Shown one piece after another: positions 1 to 6,293 of a stretch of DNA of 10,587 nucleotides. The position numbers and the translations under genes were made by a program. The stretch spans positions 1 to 10,587 of the forward strand of contig JAHEHB010000172.1 of the NCBI GenBank assembly GCA_024644775.1, given 5' to 3'. Origin of the DNA: Deltaproteobacteria bacterium. GTDB lineage: Bacteria > Desulfobacterota > Desulfobacteria > Desulfobacterales > SURF-15. The notes below the pieces were generated by a model. It was not told the origin of the DNA and did not search any database. It saw only the letters and a program-made list of their open reading frames with translations. The first letter of the stretch is position 1. Each line of letters begins with the position of its first letter.

Positions 1-1
1 T

Positions 2-2275
2 GTGGACAAACAACAAGCCACAACGGAAGACAGTTTGGATCTGGTATTAAAGGTAGATGGCATGTGGTGTCCAGCGTGCGCATGGGTTATAGAAGCATCA
101 CTATTAAAAATTCCCGGTGTTATAAACGCATCCTGTAATTTTTCGACAGACCGTTTACGGTGTCGCTACAAACCGGGGGTGATATTTCCTGTAAAAATCA
201 CCGACACCATTGGAAAACTGGGCTACCAGGCAACGACTCCCGAAGAAATTCAAGATACGACCGAGAAGAAACGGGAATTTATACGCTTTGCCATATCGGC
301 GTTTCTCACCATGAACATCATGATGCTATCCTTTGCGCTGTATTCCGGATTTTTTACTTCCCTTCCTCCAGATTCCGTTTATAAGCTTTCCTGGCCGGCC
401 TTTGCCATGGCAACTGTGGTTCTTTTCTACGGGGGAAAACGCATATTTCAACGGGCAAAAATGGGATTCTTTGCCCTTGCCTTCAGTATGGAAACGCTGA
501 TAGGCGCCGGATCTTTAAGTGCATATTTATACAGTGTTTTTCATTTATTTCGCGGAAGTATCCACCTCTACTTTGATACGGCGAGCATGCTGATCACCCT
601 TACGCTTTTGGGAAAAATGCTGGAAAGGCGTGCCAAAGATCGTGTGCAATCAGACCTTGGCAGTTTTTTTAAGTTGAGACCAACCAAAGTCAGGATTTGC
701 ACATCCCAATATCCGGAAGGCCGCTATGTGTCGGCGGAACATCTTAAAAAAAACGATACTTTTTGTGTAGATAAAGGAGAGACAGTCTCTGCGGATGGCT
801 TGATTACCAGTGGCACCGGCTCTGTGGATGAATCCTCACTCACGGGGGAGGCAACACCCATCAAGAAAATGTCCGGAGATCGTCTCAAAAGCGGAACTAC
901 CGTTGCTCATGGCGGATTTAAGGTAAAAGCAGAAGGTGTGGGAGAGGAATCCACATTGGGCCAAATGATTCTTATCATGGAAAAAGCGCTGGGCGTAAAA
1001 ACACCATTAGAAGGAAAAACCGATCGGATTCTACAATGGTTTGTACCGGCCATTTTTACCATGGCTGTCGGTACGGGTATTATCTGGTTTTTTTTATCCG
1101 GATCTGTGGAGATCAGCATGCTCCGCGCGGTAACCGTTATGGTCATTTCCTGTCCGTGTGCGCTGGGGATCGCCATCCCCCTTGCCCGAGTGGCGGGAAT
1201 ATCCGTTACCGGAAAACAAGGAGTTCTGGTTCGAAATTTCTCTTCTTTTGAACTGGCAGGAAAAATAAACGCATTCGTATTCGATAAAACCGGAACCATC
1301 ACGAAAGGGCAGTGGGCGTTGCAGAAAACTATTCTTATGAACCATTATTCAGAAGATGAGGTTCTTTCGTTTGCCGCGGAATTGGAATGTCATTCAGAGC
1401 ACTATATTGCCGCTGAAATCCGAAGAAACGCCAGAAACCGAAACAGTGGGGCAATGACCACTCAACCCATCGAACAGATTACCCACCATGAGAATGGTGT
1501 TTCCGGTACAATCAACAATCAACCGATTAAAATCGGCTCTTGGGATTATCTCGCAGAGGAGATTCAATCCTCAGACCTATCCGACCTTAATCCATCTGGC
1601 CTTAACCGATCTGATCTAAACCCATCTGGTTTTAATCCGGCTGATCTTAATCCGGATGGCGCCGAAAGTTCTACGGTGTTTATGAGCATCGGCAAAACGC
1701 TGTGTGCAGTATTCATTTTTGGAGATCGTATTCGTGAAAACGCTCATGAGACAGTGGCGTATTTGAAATCTCGTGGATTTTTCACGGCTCTGGTTTCAGG
1801 AGATGGAATTATGACCACACAACGTATGGGTGAGAGAATCTGCGTTCAACAAGCCATCGGAGGCCAGCTTCCGAAAGATAAAGCAGATTTTATTAAAAAC
1901 TTACAACAAAAAGGCCATCAAGTTGCCATGGTGGGCGATGGTATTAACGACGCACCCGCCTTGGCTCAGGCCGATTTGGCCGTCGCCGTTCACTCTGGAA
2001 GTCATCTGGGAAAGGAGGTGGCAGATATCACGTTGATGCGAAGTGACCCCTCCCAGGTGATCGATTTTCTTGTACTATCAAGGCGAGTAAACAGGAAAGT
2101 CCAGCAAAATTTGCTCTGTGCCCTCTTCTATAATGTCGTGAGCATACCCATTGCCATGATCGGGCTGATGAGTCCGCTGATCGCTGTGAGCGCCATGTTT
2201 ATGAGCAGTTTGAGTGTTATCGGAAACACCGGTTTGCTCATCAAAAATACACGCCAACAGCTGCCTCACGCGTAA
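2..2275 (+). CDS. Heavy-metal (probably Cu(I)) translocating P1B-type ATPase, 5' end uncertain
   Basis: Membrane pump that couples ATP hydrolysis to export of a soft metal, most likely Cu(I). Seen in the 757-residue product: an N-terminal HMA domain with GMWCPACAW (C23, C26); about eight membrane segments (roughly 93-117, 128-147, 154-180, 185-206, 346-367, 373-395, 702-722, 726-748); actuator TGE at 281-283; CPC at 384-386; phosphorylation site DKTGT with D428; hinge GDGINDAP at 645-652. YN (710-711) and MFMSS (732-736) in the last two segments are the Cu(I)-type ligands of the CopA class. Two oddities: the N-domain SEHP motif reads SEHY (H467, Y468), and residues 524-553 are a five-residue tandem repeat inserted before the P-domain strand. 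GTG at position 2 is the first possible start in the window; the gene may begin upstream. A CcoI/FixI-like role in cytochrome oxidase assembly is possible, but no cco genes are visible. Confidence 0.93.
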   Translation: MDKQQATTEDSLDLVLKVDGMWCPACAWVIEASLLKIPGVINASCNFSTDRLRCRYKPGVIFPVKITDTIGKLGYQATTPEEIQDTTEKKREFIRFAISAFLTMNIMMLSFALYSGFFTSLPPDSVYKLSWPAFAMATVVLFYGGKRIFQRAKMGFFALAFSMETLIGAGSLSAYLYSVFHLFRGSIHLYFDTASMLITLTLLGKMLERRAKDRVQSDLGSFFKLRPTKVRICTSQYPEGRYVSAEHLKKNDTFCVDKGETVSADGLITSGTGSVDESSLTGEATPIKKMSGDRLKSGTTVAHGGFKVKAEGVGEESTLGQMILIMEKALGVKTPLEGKTDRILQWFVPAIFTMAVGTGIIWFFLSGSVEISMLRAVTVMVISCPCALGIAIPLARVAGISVTGKQGVLVRNFSSFELAGKINAFVFDKTGTITKGQWALQKTILMNHYSEDEVLSFAAELECHSEHYIAAEIRRNARNRNSGAMTTQPIEQITHHENGVSGTINNQPIKIGSWDYLAEEIQSSDLSDLNPSGLNRSDLNPSGFNPADLNPDGAESSTVFMSIGKTLCAVFIFGDRIRENAHETVAYLKSRGFFTALVSGDGIMTTQRMGERICVQQAIGGQLPKDKADFIKNLQQKGHQVAMVGDGINDAPALAQADLAVAVHSGSHLGKEVADITLMRSDPSQVIDFLVLSRRVNRKVQQNLLCALFYNVVSIPIAMIGLMSPLIAVSAMFMSSLSVIGNTGLLIKNTRQQLPHA
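1571..1660 (+). repeat. In-frame 15-nt tandem repeat inside the P-type ATPase gene
   Basis: Six 15-nt units, the first degenerate, the next five close to CTTAAYCCRTCTGRY. They encode five-residue units of the form LNPSG / LNRSD / LNPSG / FNPAD / LNPDG after SDLSD. Alternate units end in Gly or Asp, giving a secondary 30-nt period. The frame is kept throughout. The array lies in the nucleotide-binding domain, between the segment ending AEEIQS and the strand beginning STVFMSI, where family members normally have a short surface helix or loop. Confidence 0.85.
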
Positions 2276-2307
2276 AGACATCGAAAAGTCATAATTTCAA
2301 CCCTGCC

Positions 2308-2323
2308 CGTCAAAAATTTGACG
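2308..2323. promoter_or_regulatory. Perfect inverted repeat, candidate activator-binding site
   Basis: CGTCAAA-AA-TTTGACG: two perfect 7-bp arms around a 2-nt centre. It lies about 130 bp upstream of the -24 element at 2454, within the usual range for enhancer-binding protein sites of sigma-54 promoters. The stem is too AT-rich and the loop too short for a terminator. Which regulator would bind is unknown. Confidence 0.4.
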
Positions 2324-2405
2324 AAATCCTCCACAGGCGCCTATTTTCACAACTTGGATGCACCGCACTTTCTGCATAATTTAACGTATCTCTCTGACAC
2401 CATGC

Positions 2406-2415
2406 GAAAATTTTC
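2406..2415. promoter_or_regulatory. 10-bp palindrome with partly symmetric flanks, possible operator
   Basis: GAAAATTTTC is perfectly palindromic. It is flanked by CATGC on the left and ATG on the right, so the symmetry extends with one extra base. It lies about 40 bp upstream of the -24 element. An AT-rich palindrome this short can arise by chance. Confidence 0.2.
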
Positions 2416-2451
2416 ATGTAAACCCGCATCGTTATCCGATCGATTCTCAAG

Positions 2452-2468
2452 TTGGCCCAACTATTGCT
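2452..2468 (+). promoter_or_regulatory. Sigma-54 (RpoN) -24/-12 promoter for the prkA-yeaH-spoVR-prkA cluster
   Basis: TTGGCCCAACTATTGCT matches the consensus YTGGCACGNNNNTTGCW at all but two defined positions. GG (2454-2455) and GC (2466-2467) have exactly the required 10-nt spacing. The expected transcript start is near 2478-2481, about 118 nt before the first prkA start. E. coli yeaGH, the homologous pair, is also known as sigma-54/nitrogen responsive, which supports the call. A sigma-70 reading is possible on the same DNA: TTGGCC at 2452 and TATAAT at 2474-2479 with a 16-nt spacer. Confidence 0.68.
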
Positions 2469-2584
2469 AAAAATATAATTGATATAATTGAAAGAATAGA
2501 AAACGATCATGGCCGCCTCGCTCCACGATGCCATGGATTCGTTGAAAAGGGAAAAGAATTAACCATTCCCGCTACTCCAACCAC

Positions 2585-2589
2585 GGGAG
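2585..2589 (+). promoter_or_regulatory. Ribosome binding site of the first prkA gene
   Basis: GGGAG lies 8 nt before the ATG at 2598, a good Shine-Dalgarno match and spacing. It fixes that start; it is the clearest ribosome binding site in the cluster. Confidence 0.7.
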
Positions 2590-2597
2590 AAAAAACG

Positions 2598-4655
2598 ATG
2601 AAAACGGGCGTTTCTTCACTCCACCATCATCTTCAGGCAGTTAAAAAAGGCGAAAGAAATTTTGAAAATGCTTTTCAAGGTGTCGCCAGGATGATCTTGG
2701 AAAACAAGATCGAAAAAATCACGGTAAAGGGAAAAACAACGTATGATTTTAATATATTCCGTAACGGCAACAAGCATGTGATCGGAATGTATGATGAGAT
2801 CAACAGTTTTGTCTCTTTTGTAAAGGATGCTGCCGAAAACGGATCATCCAAAGAGATGGCTTATGTTCTTGTGGGAGAACCCGGAAACGGCAAGACCTTT
2901 TTCGTCGAATATCTCTGCAGCAAGTATCGCGATTACCTAACCAATGGAACCAATCGTAAATACACTTTCCGATTCACCGGTATGGACCAACTTGGCAATT
3001 ACGGAAAAATCCGCACCATTGAATCTCAGACATACGAAGACCCCATGATTTTTGCGATGAATCTATTCGAATCAATCGATGAGAATAAAGAATTTTTAAC
3101 CAGAGAAGGTGGCTTTACGGAAGATGAAATCGAACAGTTCTATAATAATTACCGTCCCTTGGGTGCATGCAGCGGCTATATTCTAAACGAAATTCGAAAT
3201 TATACAGACGGAAATAGTGAAGATATCCTCAAGTTTATTGAAATCGTCCCGGTACCGTTGACAGAGAGTTTGGGGACTGTAACCGGAAAATACCCGGCAA
3301 AAGACAAAATTACGTCGTCTGCCGTCGATCTCCTGGGAGAAGAATCCATTCAGCGACTGCTTCATATTACCGACACCAACAACCCCTATCGGTTCGACTT
3401 AAGACGGGGTGCTCTGGCAAGGGTTGCCGGCGGCGGTATTCATTTTAGCGATGAAATTTTTAAGAACAAAAAAGATCTTGTACAAGTATACTTAGGTGTT
3501 ATCCAAAATCGAAATATCGAAATCGATGGTTTCAAGTGGCCCATCGACACCCTGATTGTTGCAACAAGCAATAATTCCGAGTTTAACCGTTTTCTTTCTG
3601 AAAAAGAAGAAGCGCCCATCGTGGATCGATGCAGAATCTGCTATGTCTCGCATAACACGGATTATAAGCTCCAGGCAAAGCTTACCGCATACGCCGTCGG
3701 AAATGAAACCAAAACCACTCTGAACAGAGAAAACCTGCACATCGATCCTAATCTAAACTACGCGGCATCCATGGCCGTCGTCCTTACCCGACTTTCTCGA
3801 TCTGAAAAATTAACACCGGTTGAAACCATGAAACTGGCAGCCGGAGAAGTTGCTGGGGAGAAAAGTATCAAAACACTGGCGGAAGTCATCGACACACTCG
3901 CCCAGGAGCCGGACATCACCAAACGATTCGGCCAGAAGGGACTCGGACAGCGGAATTTAGGAAGAGCGATTCAACTCTTAATCGAGAGTTCCGAGACAAA
4001 TGAAGGCAAATGCATGTTCGCCTATGATGTTTTTAAAACAATTGAGCGGGTCATCCTCGATTATGTTCCGGAGGCCAATGACAGAACCAAGTATCTCGAA
4101 GACCTGAAAACCGCCAAAGGATCATACCGTGAACGCATCATGACAGAAATGTTCAATGCCTACATGGATGAACCGCTGGCGATTCGAAAAGATGTAATGA
4201 ACTACGTGAACATGATTATCGGCATTGACGCAGAAAATCTTGGCCCTGATAAGATGTGGAAATATAAAGACCCACAGACCGGTGAGCTAAGAGCAATGAA
4301 AATCGATGAACGCTACGTAAAGAGTGTGGAAGAAAGGCTGGGGCTCAAAACAGAGGAACAGCGAGAAACCTTCAGGACATCGATCCGGAAAATTTATGGT
4401 CAAAAAATATCGGTGGATCCCAACTACGATTTTATGGATAACCTGGAGTTGGTTAAAGCGATTACGGATGTCCGCTTGAAATCGGATATCGCAGGAGCAG
4501 GTAGCCTTATCGGTGCGTTAGCAAACCGTACGAATGAAGAAAACCAAAAGCTTTACGACCGCATGCTGCATACGATGCAAACGAAACTCAATTACTGCAA
4601 CACCTGTGCGCTAAAAACCATCGAGTATTTCTGCACCCAGGAGGATGAGCAATAG
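2598..4655 (+). CDS. prkA: PrkA-family AAA+ serine protein kinase (YeaG-like), divergent copy 1
   Basis: Cytoplasmic AAA+ protein of the PrkA/YeaG family, described as a serine/threonine kinase; an ATP-dependent protease activity has also been proposed for the Bacillus member. The 685 residues are close to the E. coli YeaG length of about 644. Seen: an N-terminal segment matching the family's start (FENAFQGVARMI); Walker A GEPGNGKT at 93-100; a Walker-B-like segment HFSDEIFK with D285 and E286, aligning with FVEMFK of YeaG; sensor-1 Asn in ATSNN (325-326); arginine-finger region VDRCR (R344); and a C-terminal helical domain with IDERYVKSVEERLGL, corresponding to the PrkA C-terminal 'kinase' region. 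The family's CPxH...PLxLIP segment between the AAA blocks is absent. C667-x2-C670-x8-C679 lies at the extreme C-terminus. First gene of the cluster, just after the sigma-54 promoter. Confidence 0.88.
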   Translation: MKTGVSSLHHHLQAVKKGERNFENAFQGVARMILENKIEKITVKGKTTYDFNIFRNGNKHVIGMYDEINSFVSFVKDAAENGSSKEMAYVLVGEPGNGKTFFVEYLCSKYRDYLTNGTNRKYTFRFTGMDQLGNYGKIRTIESQTYEDPMIFAMNLFESIDENKEFLTREGGFTEDEIEQFYNNYRPLGACSGYILNEIRNYTDGNSEDILKFIEIVPVPLTESLGTVTGKYPAKDKITSSAVDLLGEESIQRLLHITDTNNPYRFDLRRGALARVAGGGIHFSDEIFKNKKDLVQVYLGVIQNRNIEIDGFKWPIDTLIVATSNNSEFNRFLSEKEEAPIVDRCRICYVSHNTDYKLQAKLTAYAVGNETKTTLNRENLHIDPNLNYAASMAVVLTRLSRSEKLTPVETMKLAAGEVAGEKSIKTLAEVIDTLAQEPDITKRFGQKGLGQRNLGRAIQLLIESSETNEGKCMFAYDVFKTIERVILDYVPEANDRTKYLEDLKTAKGSYRERIMTEMFNAYMDEPLAIRKDVMNYVNMIIGIDAENLGPDKMWKYKDPQTGELRAMKIDERYVKSVEERLGLKTEEQRETFRTSIRKIYGQKISVDPNYDFMDNLELVKAITDVRLKSDIAGAGSLIGALANRTNEENQKLYDRMLHTMQTKLNYCNTCALKTIEYFCTQEDEQ

Positions 4656-4713
4656 TTGGATTGCGGATTTGGTTGACGATTTCGGGGCAAACGCCAAAAA
4701 GAACACACACTGA
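4645..4713 (+). other. Possible 22-codon micro-ORF overlapping the prkA end
   Basis: An ATG at 4645 starts in another frame within the last codons of the first prkA gene and reads through most of the gap to a TGA at 4711-4713, beginning MSNSWIADLVDD. AGGAGG directly abuts the ATG, which is too close for normal initiation. It could couple translation to the weakly led yeaH gene at 4729 or mean nothing. No family is recognised. Confidence 0.15.
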
Positions 4714-4728
4714 CAGCGAAATAAGTAT

Positions 4729-6111
4729 ATGAAACAGGACCTGTTAAAATTGTTTCAGCGACCCAATACGGAGGAGTTGTCGAATGATCAGGAAAAAAAG
4801 ATACGAGTCGAGCGAAAAGATACCGTCACCCACGCTATAGCCGAGCCGCCAAGGAAAAATAAGATCCACCCATCGTTTCAAGAATCAAAGCCGATCTATG
4901 CTTACAATGATCTTTCTCAACTTCACGGTATAACCGCTATTGATAAACCATATAGTTCCAATATTCGCTCTATAGATGAACTGTTTGAACGGGATAATCA
5001 AAGAGAAAAAGATGGATTCCCCAGAAAAATTCGTATGGGACGATTGATTAAACCGGGTATCGGCGACAAGGGCAGGATCGTAGTAGTGCCCACCACTGTT
5101 GAAGAAAAATTTATTCATGATTCATCCTTCAAATCCTCAACAGACGAATCATCTTCCGGAGGATCAGGGGAAGGAGAAGAGGGAGAAATCATTGGCGAAC
5201 AACCCGTGCATGCCCCGGATAAATCCGGAGCAGACGGCGCAGGTCATGGTGACAGCGGTGACCACGATCTGGAATCCAGCGCATACGATCTCGGCCGAAT
5301 ACTCACCGAAAAATTCCAACTTCCGAACTTAAAAGACAAAGGTAAAAAACACTCGCTGACACGCTATACGTATGATCTCACCGATCGGCATCAAGGGTTC
5401 GGACAAATTCTTGATAAGAAAGCAACACTTCGAAAAATCATAGAAACCAATATTGTATTAGGCAATCTTCCCGATCACAACAATATCGACTCAACGCGAT
5501 TTTTGGTCTCACCAGGAGATAAAATTTATCGCATTCTTTCACGGGAAAAGGATTACGAATCCCAAGCGATGGTATTTTTCTTAAGAGACTACTCTGGTTC
5601 CATGGCAGGAATATCAACCGAACACGTGGTTTCTCAGCATGTCTTAATTTACAGCTGGCTGCTGTATCAGTATGCAAAACAGGTGGAAACCCGATTTATC
5701 CTCCATGACACTGAAGCAAAGGAGGTTCCGGATTTCTATTCCTATTACAATTCAAGTGTCGCCGGTGGAACAAAAGTAGTTTCAGCATTTCGACTCGTGA
5801 ACGAAATCGTCGAAAAGGAAAACCTCGTTCAAAATTACAATATTTATGTGTTTCACGGAACAGACGGGGATGATTGGGATACGGATGGAAAAGAAGCGAT
5901 CCCGGAAATCAAAAAGATGTTGGAATATACAAACCGTTTGGGGATTACCATTGCCGAACAAGGTCCCCGACGGGACAGCGAAGTAGAGAAATACATAAAA
6001 AATTCAGGACTGCTGACAGACAAATCGGATTTATTTCGACTCGATATATTACAGGAAGATGCCGATGAAGCAAGACTTATCGAAGGGATAAAGAAATTGA
6101 TCTCGGAATAA
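4729..6111 (+). CDS. yeaH: YeaH/YhbH family (DUF444) protein with MIDAS-like site
   Basis: Partner of PrkA in many bacteria; its biochemical role is not settled. The 460 residues compare with about 427 in E. coli YeaH. Seen: a basic N-terminal half, including the family-type segment KIRMGRLIKPGIGDKGRI; a low-complexity Ser/Gly/Glu/Asp stretch at about 137-190, usual for the family; then a von Willebrand A-like half with DYSGS (D287, S289, S291), GGT (T348) and the family hallmark TDGDDWDTDG (D379, D381), which together would form a metal-ion-dependent adhesion site. It starts 73 nt after the upstream gene. The leader before ATG 4729 has only a weak Shine-Dalgarno, so translation may be weak or coupled. 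A strong GGAGGAG at 4771-4777 serves an out-of-frame ATG at 4784 that ends after 18 codons, so the 4729 start is kept. Confidence 0.9.
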   Translation: MKQDLLKLFQRPNTEELSNDQEKKIRVERKDTVTHAIAEPPRKNKIHPSFQESKPIYAYNDLSQLHGITAIDKPYSSNIRSIDELFERDNQREKDGFPRKIRMGRLIKPGIGDKGRIVVVPTTVEEKFIHDSSFKSSTDESSSGGSGEGEEGEIIGEQPVHAPDKSGADGAGHGDSGDHDLESSAYDLGRILTEKFQLPNLKDKGKKHSLTRYTYDLTDRHQGFGQILDKKATLRKIIETNIVLGNLPDHNNIDSTRFLVSPGDKIYRILSREKDYESQAMVFFLRDYSGSMAGISTEHVVSQHVLIYSWLLYQYAKQVETRFILHDTEAKEVPDFYSYYNSSVAGGTKVVSAFRLVNEIVEKENLVQNYNIYVFHGTDGDDWDTDGKEAIPEIKKMLEYTNRLGITIAEQGPRRDSEVEKYIKNSGLLTDKSDLFRLDILQEDADEARLIEGIKKLISE

Positions 6112-6183
6112 ATCATATAAAATATTTTAATTTATTTGCAAAGATATTTGTTCTTTTTATGGCATGAAAAATGTTACTTTTAG
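6112..6183. other. AT-rich spacer after yeaH
   Basis: Very AT-rich 72 nt with no gene. AAAATATTTT is a small palindrome. TGGCATG at 6160-6166 with a GT 10 nt after the GG resembles a sigma-54 element but lacks the -12 GC, so no promoter is called. Confidence 0.4.
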
Positions 6184-6279
6184 CCACCAAGGCAGCACGG
6201 CACCAAGAAAAACATCTATTAATCTTTCTTTGTGTCTTTGTGACTTTGTGGTAAAAATTTTGGTTCCGGCTTCGCCGGA
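6184..6279. repeat. Degenerate intergenic repeat element between yeaH and spoVR
   Basis: Two 24-nt arms (6184-6207 and 6228-6251) are imperfect inverted copies, 17 of 24 positions pairing by my count. The right arm is three tandem 8-mers: CTTTGTGT, CTTTGTGA, CTTTGTGG. It is followed by the short hairpin TCCGGC-TTC-GCCGGA at 6265-6279. I associate CTTTGTGN arrays followed by a GGTTCCGGCTT motif with dispersed intergenic repeats in anaerobic proteobacterial genomes. No transposase or target duplication is seen. The element ends just before the spoVR start and may affect readthrough or mRNA stability within the cluster. Confidence 0.6.
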
Positions 6280-6281
6280 TT

Positions 6282-6285
6282 AGGA
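6282..6285 (+). promoter_or_regulatory. Ribosome binding site deciding the TTG start of spoVR
   Basis: AGGA lies 8 nt before TTG at 6294. The reading frame is closed upstream by TAA at 6252-6254 and contains no ATG or GTG between that stop and 6294. The next in-frame ATG is at 6327, without a comparable leader. Confidence 0.5.
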
Positions 6286-6293
6286 ATGAGACA

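Larger units (their letters stand above)
2276..2597. other. 322-nt intergenic regulatory region
   Basis: No supportable gene. It holds a sigma-54-type promoter (2452-2468), three dyads upstream of it (2308-2323, 2358-2377, 2406-2415) and a 5' leader of about 120 nt before the first prkA gene. I see no GC-rich hairpin followed by a T-run to terminate the ATPase gene. A 17-codon ORF at 2509-2562 lacks a convincing ribosome binding site and is not called. Confidence 0.7.

Noticed and set aside
907..1302. 131-codon minus-strand open frame within the P-type ATPase gene
   Set aside because: It lies opposite the CPC and DKTGT region of a well-supported gene; its translation is low in family character, so it is a shadow frame.
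2358..2377. NtrC site (TGCACC half followed by TGCA)
   Set aside because: Only the left half matches the NtrC consensus; the right half lacks GGTGCA and the spacing is one base too long, so it is kept only as a weak dyad.
2509..2562. 17-codon ORF (MAASLHDAMDSLKREKN) in the leader of the first prkA gene
   Set aside because: No good ribosome binding site, no recognisable product and chance-level length; it lies in the 5' leader but gives no clear attenuation structure.
4771..4840. Strong GGAGGAG with ATG at 4784 as an alternative yeaH start
   Set aside because: That ATG is out of frame with yeaH and its frame stops after 18 codons.
6158..6175. Possible second sigma-54 promoter (TGGCATG...ATGT) after yeaH
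   Set aside because: The -24 GG is present but the -12 element reads GT instead of GC and lacks TTGC, so an essential base is missing.
6184..6251. CRISPR-like repeat array between yeaH and spoVR
   Set aside because: The units are 8 nt with no spacers and the arms are inverted, unlike CRISPR repeats; no cas gene is present.
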